Assembly (NCBI GenBank): GCA_003427395.1
Contig: BFEA01000025.1
Coordinates: 4,377,951 to 4,399,288, forward strand
DNA from: Chara braunii
Lineage: Eukaryota; Streptophyta; Charophyceae; Charales; Characeae
Direction of reading: 5' to 3'
DNA: 21,338 bases
The translations under genes were made by a program, and so were the position numbers. The notes beneath the pieces were generated by a model that was given only the letters and a program-made list of their open reading frames with translations, had not been told where the DNA came from and searched no databases. Shown one piece after another: positions 1-10,393 of the stretch (the stretch's first letter is position 1; every line of letters starts with the position of its first letter).

Positions 1-49
1 GAGGATTGAAGACGTATTGGTCGTGAATGGACGAACGATTAGTTCGGCT

Positions 50-212
50 TAAACCGCCAGTACACGGCCCCAGCCTTGCTGAAAATGTTTCTTTGCCTAG
101 CCCGAAAAAGTCGGTGCCGGCATGCCGTCCATAAAATAAATTTACTGTCGGCATAGCATTTCGGCCTCTGAGAGCGGCCCGTGACCGATGTGACGCGTGT
201 ACTGATGGTTTA
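50..212. repeat. Short terminal-inverted-repeat element (MITE-like), copy A
   Basis: The left end TAAACCGCCAGTACACG (50-66) matches the reverse complement of the right end (196-212) at 15 of 17 positions. This makes a 163-bp non-coding element. Its ends resemble those of the elements at 18038-18630 and 18631-18807 (AAACCRCCRGTTCAC type), but the interior is unrelated to theirs. It carries no coding capacity, so it would be a non-autonomous DNA-transposon derivative if real. No convincing target-site duplication is seen. Ends of this length could also arise by chance; the recurrence near 18.6 kb is what supports the call. Confidence 0.45.
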
Positions 213-230
213 CGAAATGGTATTCATCTG

Positions 231-392
231 TTTTTTTTTTTTTTTTGTTCTTTCTTTTTTTCAAAGAACATCTCAGCCAAAGGACACTATCCAAGAGGTT
301 GTGAGAGAACATCTCAGATTGACTCCTTACAGTATGGATGACTCCAGATCTATTGGTGGGGAGTAACACCTGTTACGTGGTTTGGGGTGATA
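231..392 (-). repeat. LINE/SINE-type structured tail repeat, copy a (diverged)
   Basis: On the reverse strand, the stretch around 338-375 reads like the conserved tail core (AGGTG, then CTCCCCACCAATAGAT and GGAG). The T-runs at 231-246 and 254-260 are its A-rich tail in that orientation. The variable hairpin seen in other copies is not recognisable. Instead the motif AGAACATCTCAG occurs twice (about 267-278 and 307-318). Copies b-g are at 2313, 10394, 18472, 18986, 20525 and 20797. The outer limits are approximate. Confidence 0.5.
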
Positions 393-1259
393 AAAAAGTG
401 ATGTTGGAATGAAGATAAATTTGACTGTTATTTGGGGAACGACTCACTAATCTTGAGATTTTCTTCTGTGCTGGTTATGTCGGGGCAGAAAGGAATGTCC
501 CGGATTACATTTCATCTGTAGTATTGTCCTGACATTTCCAGGTTTTTTTTTGTTTTGTTTTGTTTTTTTTTAATCAGGTCCTTATGGTCCTGGCGCCATG
601 TCCATTCCGGGTAGCATCAGTCCGGTTCCTTTTTTTTTTTTTCCTGAAACAGAAGGTAAGTAAGTTTCAGGTAGGCAAAACCATAGAGTATCCAAAGTGA
701 ACATGAACAAGAGACTATACTAAGAATAAAATTCCACAAATGCAAAAGAGACTATACGAAGAATAAAATTCAATAAATGCAAAAGAAATGGGAAAAGGGT
801 CAGAAAGCAAACGAAGTCGAGCCCGAAGGCTGCGGACAAGAACGACGGGATCTAAGAAAATCTTCACCACAGCAGTGTTGTCCCACTATCATGATAGTAT
901 CATCATGTCTCCCTCCTCCACTGTCCGCACACACGAACCCTAAACCTGCCTTCGAGGAGAACCGGTTGCGTCATCTTTGCTGTTGAACGGTGGCGTTGCT
1001 CGAGCAGACGCCAGACATGTTGAGCTCCCCCACTCCATGTAGCCCCGCTCCACTCAAGGATAATTACAACCGTCGGCATGGACATTACTGTGTTGTCTGG
1101 GTCATTGAGGAGCCACAACCGGCTGAAGATTCGCACCGCATCTCCACTAGCGCCCAGTCCCCCCTTCCCTCGCTGAGTCAGTCTGTGACACAGCCGGTCA
1201 ACGCAAAGGAGGCTTGATTGAGTAGAGCCACACCCTCAACTTCTCAACTGGCAAGGTGA
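393..1259. other. Non-coding stretch with T-runs and a 2-copy tandem repeat
   Basis: I see no supportable gene here. T-rich runs occur at about 542-573 and 629-642. A unit of about 36 bp (AAGAGACTATAC, then GAATAAAATTC, then AAATGC) is repeated twice at about 708-780 with small differences. Short open frames at 777-986 and 990-1217 have no recognisable domain and unremarkable composition; I treat them as chance. LINE homology begins only near 1260. Confidence 0.5.
619..630 (+). repeat. Candidate target-site duplication, left copy (mate at 2525-2536)
   Basis: AGTCCGGTTCCT is present here and again directly after the A27 tract at 2525-2536. A 12-bp direct repeat exactly at the end of a poly(A) tail is the expected footprint of target-primed reverse transcription. 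The interval between the copies would be the inserted unit. The left copy is followed at once by a T13 run, which is odd for a simple 5'-truncated LINE and may mean nested insertions. Confidence 0.45.
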
Positions 1260-2243
1260 TCTCAGTCAGAGTGTCAGGCCTTGGACCCTGCTCAATGGAC
1301 CTGGATTTCAAGAGGAGGAAAACGAACCTGGACTCGCTCACTCCACACTCTAACCGTTAAATCCACTTATCGAATGCTGAGACCGTCCCTTAATATAAAA
1401 GATAAAGCGGAAGCATGATGGATGAGACAGCTGAACATCAGCAAGGACTCCTTACACTCTATCAAATGGTTTAGAACCATTAAAATCAAACCTGCTAAGG
1501 TATCCTCCCTGTGATGGCAGATAGATCACCGCTGTCTCCCCGCAAGGATTGGATTATAGATAGAACCACTCTTGAAGAGAGGGGTATAGCATTACCCTGG
1601 TGCAAGTTCTGTACATCAGCTTTCCCATCAAGAGCAATTCCAAAAACCATAGAACACATTTTCCTTCAATGTCCAAGTACGGTATGGTTATGGAGGTGGT
1701 GGGACAGAATCTGGAGTGAACTCACATCTTCATATCCTTGGCCATAGGATTGGAAAACCCCCCTATGTGAAACATGGGATCCACCTCATCTGTATGATTT
1801 CTCCCAAAATCTATATCAGGTTGGAAGGAGAGCCATCATGTGGGCCCTTTGACACAGACGTTGCACGAATGAAATGGAAGGGGTTAAGCTTGAGGGCCCA
1901 AAATTCACTGATTCAATAAAACAACAGATCCGAAGTGAGATTTCGGCTCAATGGGATAAAGTCAAAGAAGAGAAGATTCAACATCTATCGATCCAATCAG
2001 AAATTGACCGTCACATTAAAAAATTCAGCAGCAACTGGCTGGGGGACGCCGAGGAAGGGGAGTGATTAAGTGGAAAGGAGAGAAAACAGTGAACAAAAAA
2101 GGGGGGCAGGCAGAATCCAGAAGGAACTATCAACTACCATTTCATGATTGGACCACTGTGGATCCTTTTATCCCTTTGCGTCCATTATCCGACTTCCCTG
2201 ACCCTTTCCCATTATCATCCTTGTGCTTGGTTCCTTTGAGTTG
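1260..2243 (+). pseudogene. LINE-1: 5'-truncated ORF2 C-terminus with zf-RVT finger
   Basis: This is a broken C-terminal part of a non-LTR ORF2, homologous in order and spacing to 8950-10253 of LINE-2. Translating across frames gives the VKSTYRML region (about 1355), then SIKWF and the WQIDHRCLP motif (about 1513). Next comes the zinc finger WCKFC...TIEHIFLQC (about 1600-1675), WRWWDRIW, GRRAIMWAL and RCTNE. The conserved end DWTTVDPFIPLRPLSDFPDPF (2150-2210) matches DWTNIEPSFPLRPPYDFPDLF in LINE-2. Frameshifts lie near 1535-1545 and 2060. In-frame stops occur, including a TGA where relatives have Trp (about 1848). EN and RT are absent. The copy is dead; it is useful as a second sample of this family's 3' end. 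The 5' limit is approximate. Confidence 0.85.
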
Positions 2244-2312
2244 GTATGGTTTAGAGTAAGCAAGTGATCTTGATCTTAGGAATAGTTAGTGGTGCTAATG
2301 CAGGAGGATAAT

Positions 2313-2494
2313 ATCTGGCACCCCCGGCGGGAGGGTGAAGAGGTACCAACTATTGCCTTGTTATCTTGTAAAGGGGACGTTGGATCCGATTTCCAGCAGG
2401 TGCAGCTCCCCACCAATCGATTGGAGCCATCTACTACTAGGAGCCTACCATCAGGGGATGCTCATATCATCTCTGATGGCAGGCTCCAGCAGAT

Positions 2495-2525
<31 letters not shown>
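2313..2525 (+). repeat. Structured LINE 3' tail, copy b, with 15-bp hairpin and A27
   Basis: This follows the LINE-1 ORF2 end by about 70 bp. It opens with ATCTGGCACCCCC and GGTGAAGAG (also found in copy c). The core at about 2373-2428 reads GGGGACGTTGG...TTCCAGCAGGTGCAG, then CTCCCCACCAAT and GATTGGAGCC. A hairpin follows with arms GGAGCCTACCATCAG (2440-2454) and CTGATGGCAGGCTCC (2473-2487), 14 of 15 paired, and a loop containing CTCATATCA. An A27 tract (2499-2525) ends the unit and a 12-bp target-site repeat follows. This is the most complete copy linking the repeat to a LINE 3' end and to a poly(A) tail. Confidence 0.75.
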
Positions 2526-2529
<4 letters not shown>

Positions 2530-2706
2530 GGTTCCTATTCCCCCGGCAAGTCAAAATTGAATACATCATGTTACACACTCACGCTTCCTTCGTCTGGCCG
2601 AAGGAACCCTAACCAGCATTGATTACTCCTGTATGGAAGGAATGACTGTCATCTTGCCCTGCTCTAGTTTTCCTCTTAGAAACCCTGTTGTTCTGTCAAA
2701 TAGATA

Positions 2707-5393
2707 TTGAAGCGCAAGAAACTGGGAGAGTCAGTAGGGAGGGAAGGAGAGGGGGAAAGTAATATAGAGATCCCACTGGACAACCTAACCACGACATCAG
2801 CCTTTTTCCTTGAGAAATTTTTAGCTAAACCAGAGGATAAGATAATCAGTCAAGGGGGGAAAAAGCAGAGGGTGAAAGCACTTCCGGGAACAACAATCAG
2901 AGAAAGGGATGCTATATATACCCCACACGCGAGCACATGGGTCTTTTATGATGACGCGGCCTACAAATTGACCAATGACAAGGTCGGATGGATTAGGAAA
3001 CGACTCACGACCCTCAAAGGATCTGAGGAGGGGGCGAGAGACTTCTTCCTAATCCAACCCATCTCGTCCACGGTCATCACGGTGATCTGCATGTTTGATT
3101 CAGACAAAAGAATCATGGACACATGGCGGAGCATACCATGTGGTTGGTCGGAGGTCTGGATCTTCCCGTGGTCTCCCCCGAAACAGCAAAAAACAGAGGA
3201 AAAGAGGGACCAGCTAATGTTCGATCATTACTGGGTGGAATTCCGGCACGTTCCCATTGAGATTCAGGGGGCTTTTGTGCAAGAGTTAGCTCAGAAATAC
3301 GACATTGTGGACTTCATTGACCCCTTCCCGCCCCATGTGACCCCGAGGGATGATTACCTCATGATAGCCCTCGATCTCCCGAAAGGTCATATTTTCACCC
3401 TCGACGACGTGATTCTCTTCCGGATAGGGGGACGTGATTTCAAAATCCACACGTCGCACAAAATGAGACCCTGGTGTTTTAAGTGTCAGGCTTACAACCA
3501 TCTTTCGACAGAATCCGAGTGGCCCCATCACCCGGCCAGGAAGATCAAAGCCATCGGACGTCTGATTCGCGACCCGCTAAAAGACACTTGGTGGAGGATG
3601 GTTGACGTCGGTCATGAAGGATGGGTTTACGTGGACGAGCCGCGAGAGGAAGGAGGAGTGAGGGGCTGGGAATGGGAAAAAGGGGATGCTGTGGAATGGG
3701 ACACAAAACCCCAGAGCAATGGACCCCCCCTAAACCGGTGGAGGTGCATATGGACAAGGCCGCCAAACCCCCCGCGGCCACCGACAAATCAAAACAGCAA
3801 CAAAAATCAAAACAGCAGCAACTGACCGAGATGGAAGGGACTGAGCAGCACCCTGAACCCAGGCCTCAAGACTTCATCATCACGTCAGAAATGGGAGAGC
3901 TTTGGCAATCCCCGCCCCCCAAGAAACAAGCACACTCAAACAAAAACAACAAACCGCAAAATCAGAATAAAGGGGACAGTCCCAGGAAATCAGAAAACAA
4001 ATTTCAGGCTATTTCAGACTCTCTGGAGAAGGGGGGCATGCTCCTGGTGGAGAAAGGGCTTGGGGATTCAGGGGAGAACAACCTAACGGAGGGGGAAGGG
4101 AAGCAAAAGACCCAGGAGCGGTTTAAAAGTACAGGGAGAAAAGACAAGGCAATGGGTGAAAGAAGAGGGATAGAGAAGGGAAAGAAAGAAGAAGAGAATC
4201 AACGTGGGACCATACAACCGGCCTCGGAGGAGGCAGCGGACCCAGCGGTAACAGACCCCAGCCTGAAGGAACAATCTCCTAATTTGAACAGTACCGATAC
4301 TGCAACTGTCACAGAGGAGACTCCTTCTAGAGCGGACCCATTCCTCCAGGCTTTTGGACCCCAGCCCATGGATTGGGAAGCTCCGGGAGCCGCCCCGGAT
4401 GTGGAAATGTTGGATAGCACACCTGAGGCTTGGGGATCTCGAGGGGAGGAGGATACTGAGACCAAGCTAAAAGGACTGGCAGGGTGGCTAATCAGCCACC
4501 TTCAGTCACTATCTCCAGGCCAATCAGAAGAGTACTGGGACGAGGCTTACGTGCAGCTATTCTCCCTATTGGACGAAAGCCCCAACCTCAAACAAGCCCT
4601 GGAGCACGGTCTGTCCCCGAGCCTGGATTGGCAATCAGCACTGTACAGAATCTGGAATATTGTTCACCACAAGTTCCAGCCTCTCGCAACAAAACCAACA
4701 CAAGCACCGGTCCAGCCTGAACCATCCAACCGTAATCAGCCCATAAACGTTGATGTTTCATACCACACCGGTAACCCCCCCTTGGAATGTACACAGTCGG
4801 TAGGGCATGCAGAAGGAACAGAACAAAGGAAGGAGGAAGAGGCAGTGAATACAGATGAGGCAGACCCTTCCAGACGAGCAAAAATACGCCATCGTATAGA
4901 ATAGGGATTGTACCATAATAGCCTACCGAAATGGGACAAAGTTTTAGTGCTCCCCATTAGAAAGAGGACTAGGAAATGGGAGTTGGGCCTATCGCCGGCC
5001 AACTCATAAGACTTATATGCCCCGACCTACGGTGGGATGACCCTGCACGGATGGCACATGAAGAGGGAGGGAGCGCAACGCGTCCACAAAATTACAGATT
5101 TTGTCACAAATCATTATGAGCCGGGGGCAATGGCCACCATCATCGTATCTTCGGAAAACCTTAAGATGGCTTATAAAGATGTATATGTCAGATTTGAGGA
5201 TAATAAAGAAGCAGTGCTACAATGGCTCACACACAACTTGCTCCTGGACACCCAACAACTGAAAATCAAACCCAACATTGTCTGGTCAACAGACGACCTA
5301 CTCACCTGTATATGCACAATACTCAGAAAGAACATACTTAATAAAGGCGTGGATTGGGATATACAGGATTGGTCACCCTTTCGAACAAAATAG
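2707..5393 (+). pseudogene. LINE-2 ORF1, zinc-knuckle nucleic-acid-binding protein (broken)
   Basis: ORF1 products of L1-type elements bind the element RNA and form ribonucleoprotein particles. The first frame (2707-about 3725) holds a globular region (TWVFYDD, VICMFDSDKRIMDTW, VWIFPWSPP) that may correspond to the plant LINE DUF4283 type. A zinc knuckle follows: C257, C260 and H265, then Ser at 270 where the last Cys is expected. The frame shifts at a C7 run near 3723. The next frame continues through a Gln/Lys/Glu-rich low-complexity stretch (KQQQKSKQQQ) to a TAG at 4902. The same frame then runs on past a TAA at 5007 into a compact segment of about 118 residues ending at 5393. No ATG opens the frame: 2707 is TTG, which may be a mutated ATG, and the nearest upstream in-frame stop is 2701-2703. 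The total span of about 890 codons is long for an L1 ORF1. Confidence 0.75.
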
Positions 5394-5401
5394 TGGTAAA
5401 A

Positions 5402-6235
5402 ATGGATTGGGTAGAAGTAGTGTACGGTAAAAACCAAAAGTGGAAGCACACCCTTCAACAAGCCGACCTAGATATTTGCTCAATCAACGTGAACAGTCTA
5501 ACCTCATGCAACCCTGATAAAAATAATGTGCTATGGGACTTGATATGGGGGGTGGGGGGAAGAACGTGGCCGGATGTAAACTGCATCCAGGAAACCCACT
5601 TAATGGACTTACCGGACCACCACAGGGCACATAAGCAAGTTTGGCCCTATCCAAAATATCAGGCCTTTGCCCCTACCCCAGGAAGTGCGGGGGTGACCAT
5701 ATGGATACCACCCGATTCTCGTCTCCAAATTCTCGACTGGGATCAAGACAAGGTGGAAGGGAGGTGGGTCAGAGTGCTGGGCATGTTGGAGTTGGAAGTA
5801 GTATGCATTATCTCCATTTACGCTCCTAACACTCCCCAAGAAAGAAAAACCTTTTTTGAAAAGATCGAAATGATTCCGGTCCCTGGCGTCCCGGTAATAA
5901 TGTCAGGGGATTTCAACGCCGCACCGGACAAGTGGCTGGACCGTTGGAAAATCCTGTCTACTACCGCACACAATGCAGAGGAGGACGAGGGGATTATAAA
6001 GGATTTGTGCACTGCCCTCTCACTCTTTGACACCTTCAGGCGAGGCCACCCGACTGAAAAGGCTTTTACTTGCCTACGCAATAACAACCCGATAGATAAT
6101 CAAAATCCAGAATAAATCTTATTTTGGCCTCAGAGGACTTGAGTGGAGGACTAACCTTGGCAGCGATACTGCCAATTAGCCCGCACCCAGGCCTGGATCA
6201 CAGGATGTGCGTGGCAGTCAGGACTTTCCGAAAAC
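5402..6235 (+). pseudogene. LINE-2 ORF2, apurinic-type endonuclease (EN) domain
   Basis: EN nicks target DNA to prime reverse transcription. The ATG at 5402 lies 8 nt past the ORF1 stop, the usual close ORF1/ORF2 spacing. Motifs in order are CSINVNSL, CIQETHL (metal-binding Glu), GSAGVTIWI, GRWVRV, IISIYAPN, MSGDFNAAPD (catalytic Asp/Asn, about 5906), LFDTFRRGHP and FTCLR. The frame breaks between about 6085 and 6120, and homology resumes in another frame ending in LDHRMCVAV (about 6200-6225), the C-terminal Asp-His motif. Most catalytic residues are therefore still readable, but not in one frame. This is the best-preserved EN in the window; others are at 11974 and 20318. Confidence 0.85.
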
Positions 6236-8372
6236 GACCAGATAAGGGAGCCAGCTATTACAAACTTAACACGTCTCTGCTCCGTCTCAAATCTTTCCAA
6301 AAGTATCTGCAGCAGACCTGGGCCTTCTGGAAGGACTAGAGACCCCAGCAAGAATCTCAAATTGCTTGGTTCAACAATGGGTTGTTCTTCCTGGCAAGAA
6401 AATATGAATACTCCAAACATATAGCCATGCAACGATACCAACAGGAAATCCTAATAATGCAAAAACTCATGGACGCCGAACATAAACAAATTTCGCAACG
6501 ACAAGAAGTGGGGCAAGACTCAAGCTCAGAGGAGCCGGAAGTCCAATTATCAGATTTAAAATCCCAACTTTTGAAGCATGCGCAATATCGTTGGCAGGGT
6601 GCCCTGATTAGGGCAAGACTATCACATCTCTCAATCGAAGGAGTAATGGATGCCCAATTTTTAAAATGGCAGGACCTCGTTACAAAATAACCACAATCGA
6701 AGTACTCTACGAACCACGCGCCATGGATTCGCATCCGACCATTTCTACAGCTAGGTGTGCCAAAATAACATATGATTTTTACAAGGACCTCTTTACCTCT
6801 CACATAGACAAATCTAACCCTCAAGACCACGATCGCCAACTAATTGATTTTCTGAAACCGATGGAAAAATCCCTGACACCGGAACAGCGTGATTCCTTGG
6901 AAGCCCCAATTTCCAAACAAGAAATCTGAACCGCCCTTCTCCAAATGAAGGAGGAAAAAGCGCCAGGGAATGATGGCCTCCCCAAAAAATTTTGTGAAAC
7001 CACATGAGAATTCCTGAGTCAAGATATCATGGACTTTTACAAAGAGGTATGGGTCTCAGGCGAGATGGGCGAAAGGGTGGGGCAAGGGGTATTAACCCTT
7101 CTATACAAAAAGGGGGACAAAATGGATACCAGGAATTACTGCCCCATTACCCTTCTCACAGTTGTCTACAAGATGCTGTCAAAAGCCTTGGCTAACAGAA
7201 TGATCCCAGTAATGGAAGACATCATTCATCCGTCGCAAACTGGCTTCATGGAAAATAGGAACATCCAAGAGAGCATCCTCCTTATCCACGAAGTACTTCA
7301 GCTCACAAAACACTCTCGTCAGAATGCGGCACTGGTCTTCATCGATTTTGAAAAAGCCTACGACCATGTAAACTGGCTGTTCTTGGACAAATGTCTGGAA
7401 AAAATAAAATTTGGACCGTTTTTCAGACGCTGGATGCAGATCTTGCATCGCAATGCTACCACCTGCATCCAGGTCAACGGATGCATAACACCACCCCTGG
7501 TTTTGGAATGCTCTGTCTGCCAAGGGGACCCGATCGCCCCCTTCCTCTTCTTGGTCATCATGGAGGCGCTCGCCGCCAATCTCCGAGCAAATAAAAATAT
7601 TACTAAAATCCGAATCACACACATCCGAGAGGAGGCCATCCCGGTATGCTCCCTCTTTGCGGATGACCTCACCATCCTAACGCAAGCCACTCATAGCAAC
7701 ATGGAGGAGATCCAGCAAATGATGGGAAAATTTGCTAAGGTTTTCGACATGACAGTCAATTGGGGAAGCAAAACTCAGGGCTGGTGGATTCACTCTCAAG
7801 GGGGCCGCCCACCCGAGTCACCCAGAATCAAATGGATGCCCCTGGAATCACCAATTAGAATCCTTGGGGTAACCATGACTGTCGAGGGACGCCCGCCGAC
7901 CAATGACGATTGGATCTGTAACCTGGCTAGACAAAAATTAGAAAACTGGAAGAACAAACACACTTCCCTTTTCGGTCGTGCGTTAATAATCAATAACGTG
8001 ATTTTCGCTTCCCTATGGTACAAATCGCTACTGTGGTCACTCAGCAAAACAGCCTTAAAAAATTTAAAGAGAAAAGCGACCGCCTTCCTATGGAGGGGGG
8101 ATGGCGAGCTCGACAGCGTGATCAACCGCGTGGCATGGGACTCCATCATACAACCCAAGGCGGGGGGTGGCCTAGGAATAATCGACCCAGCCACACAAGT
8201 GCAAGCACTTCGCCTTAAATGGATTAAAAAGTTCATCTTCAGCCCCCAGAGCCCATGGTGTATACTAACACTGGAAGATCTGGCCCGTTTGGCCCCAGAA
8301 TCCCCCCAGTCCACCCACCCCTTGACATGGTTGGAAGACCGTTTCTGGACAATTCCGCGGAAGTTCCCCTGA
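6236..8372 (+). pseudogene. LINE-2 ORF2, linker and reverse transcriptase domain
   Basis: A Gln/Glu-rich linker (6236-6690, stop TAG at 6337) leads into the RT by a frameshift near 6680. In the second frame, stops TGA at 6927 and 7005 fall where Trp is expected. RT motifs are KAPGNDGLPKKF, LLYKKGDK.DTRNYCPITLL, ALANRM, QTGFMENRNIQES, VFIDFEKAYDHVNW (motif A Asp), CQGDPIAPFLF (motif B, with Cys in place of the usual Arg) and LFADDLTIL (catalytic FADD at 7656-7667). After these come the thumb-side motifs RILGV, FGRALIINNVIFASLWY, INRVAWDSI and GGGLGIIDP. The frame ends at TGA 8370, but homology continues. The domain is complete in motif content, and 7029-8372 is uninterrupted. Confidence 0.9.
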
Positions 8373-9584
8373 GCGAAGGAGGGGTTGGATGAAGACAATC
8401 GTATTTTGGACAGATTTTGGCCTTCCCTATTGGAAACCTGGCGTAGACTCCCACTTCCAAATAGACCATACCCCGATCGCTGGGAGGAAGTCCACCGACA
8501 ACCCTTGTTTGGAAACCGTCGAGTAACTGACTCAAGTGGTTGTATCATGTCAAGCTCAGCATCGCCCTGGAAAAGCTGGGTGAGGAGAGGGGTGCTCAGG
8601 GTAGGGGATCTTTGGGACGAGGAAAAAAAGGAATGGAAAACAGAAGATCAACTGCAAGAAAGCCTACGATACTGCCATCACGTGAAGAAGCATTTGGGAG
8701 CCCTGATTGAAACCATCCCACTGGCATGGTATCAAACCCTTAAACAAGGCCCCACCTTGAAGGAAGGGGATTGAGTAGCCAGCAAGGAGCCTCCCCAGAG
8801 GATAGCGCAAATACACATGGTTTCCCCCCAGACGGTCTTAATCGAACACTACGAAATCACTGGAACCAGCACCCTCCAAGGTAGCAATGCCCCTCTTGTA
8901 TGGGAAGAAAAAGCATATGTGTATAGAGTAAGAGTCTTAGAAGAGAAAGGGCAGAGAGTGGCGTTCCAACCTTTCAAACCAATTCAGGACCTGTCTCTGG
9001 ATCTGGAGGAATGGTCCTAGGAATCCCACCAAAGGCTAGGTCCCCAAGCAGGACGTATCAGCATACTCCAATTATCAGTCAAAACAGCCTATAAATGCTT
9101 AGACCTAAGAGACGACCGAGAGATATCATCAACGATAGATGGGCCAGACACTTGAATGTGGATCGCTCCCTCCTGACCCCAATCAAATGGTTCCAGGAAC
9201 AGAAGGCAAGACCCATGAAAATTACTTCTCTACAGTGGCAAATCGCCCACAGATGTCTGCCAACCAATGATTGGTTGACAGATCGCACTAACTTAGAGCA
9301 AAAGGGTCTACTGCTCTCATGGTGCCAACGGTGTCAAAGTTTTTTCCCCTCCCACAAAAGGGCAGAAACTATTGAACACATCTTCCTACAATGCCCGATC
9401 GCCCAATTCATATGGAGGTGGTGGGACCGCATATGGAGAAAGATGGTACCCACATCCCTTTGGCCCTGGTCTTGGCAAGCCATACTGGCCGGCCACTGGC
9501 CACTTGCAAAGGCCGCCACGACATTCGTTGAGAACATGTATAAACTTGGAAGGAGGGCGGTGTTATGGACACTTTGGTGACAGA

Positions 9585-10112
9585 GATGTACACCGGCCAG
9601 GGACAAAGTGAGGGTAGAAGTGCCAGAGATCACCGAACACATTCAGCAGCAGATACACTTCGAACTTTCACAAAGATGGCGGGTCACCAAATCACAACTA
9701 GACCTTTTTAAACAAACACGAGATGTCAGGAGAAGGATTACAGCATTTTGCACAGATTGGTTGGGACGGGAGAGAGAAGGATGGATAGCAAAGGTGGAAT
9801 GGAGTGGAGATGGGGGGGAGGGACAGAGGCTGTCTCTTATACACATCTAGATGTGTATAAGAGACAGGATGTACACCGGCCAGGGACAAAGTGAGGGTAG
9901 AAGTGCCAGAGATCACCGAACACATTCAGCAGCAGATACACTTCGAACTTTCACAAAGATGGCGGGTCACCAAATCACAACTAGACCTTTTTAAACAAAC
10001 ACGAGATGTCAGGAGAAGGATTACAGCATTTTGCACAGATTGGTTGGGACGGGAGAGAGAAGGATGGATAGCAAAGGTGGAATGGAGTGGAGATGGGGGG
10101 GAGGGACAGAGG
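9585..10112 (+). repeat. Artificial 245-bp direct duplication (9585-9829 and 9868-10112)
   Basis: The two 245-bp segments appear identical base for base, including a G7 run, and are separated only by the 38-bp adapter. A natural duplication in such a decayed element would be expected to show differences. The pattern fits two reads of one mate-pair circle, or an unclipped junction read, joined by the assembler. One copy and the adapter should be masked. Confidence 0.9.
9830..9867. other. Nextera mate-pair junction adapter (two Tn5 mosaic ends)
   Basis: CTGTCTCTTATACACATCT (9830-9848) is followed by its exact reverse complement (9849-9867). This 19+19 arrangement is the circularisation junction of Nextera mate-pair libraries. 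It is a sequencing residue, and any translated peptide across it is spurious. Confidence 0.97.
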
Positions 10113-10393
10113 GATATGGAGGAAATGAGAGACTATCACCTAATTTTTAAGGACTGGACCAACATAGAACCCTCTTTCCCACTCCGCCCCCCTTACGACT
10201 TCCCCGACCTCTTCCCGCCCCACGCCCTTTCCCTGGCAGAAATCCTGTCCTAAATTGACATTACCCAGCAACTTACTCTTCTTGCATTTTCTTTTCATAT
10301 GAGGAACTCTCCCCCGGAGCCCCCCAGGGTAGTTTTCCTCCTAACTAAACAAAGGATCATTACTTCCTGGAGCGGTATCAGAGCTTATGGAGA

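Larger units (their letters stand above)
8373..10253 (+). pseudogene. LINE-2 ORF2, C-terminal region with zf-RVT finger
   Basis: The frame continues from the RT through stops TGA 8772 and TAG 9018. It shifts near 9112-9122 (DDRE then DIINDRWARH). The zinc-binding domain follows: SLQWQIAHRCLP, then WCQRC...ETIEHIFLQC, then WRWWDRIW. Next come GRRAVLWTLW, a TGA at 9578, and RCTPARDKVRVEVPEITEHI. The true end is the DWTNIEPSFPLRPP..FPDLF segment and TAA at 10251. Bases 9585-9867 are artificial (duplicate plus adapter). Subtracting them moves the 9868-10253 segment into the same frame as 9095-9580. No RNase H domain is recognisable. The role is presumed nucleic-acid binding during target-primed reverse transcription. 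Confidence 0.85.

Noticed and set aside
777-1217. Two consecutive short frames as a small gene
   Set aside because: No domain, no start context, and located in repeat-derived DNA.
2289-2622. 107-codon frame over the tail repeat and A27
   Set aside because: It reads through a hairpin and poly(A), giving a poly-Lys run; it is non-coding 3' tail.
9643-9925. Open frames crossing the adapter at 9830-9867
   Set aside because: The peptide across the mosaic ends is a known type of adapter-derived contaminant, not a protein.
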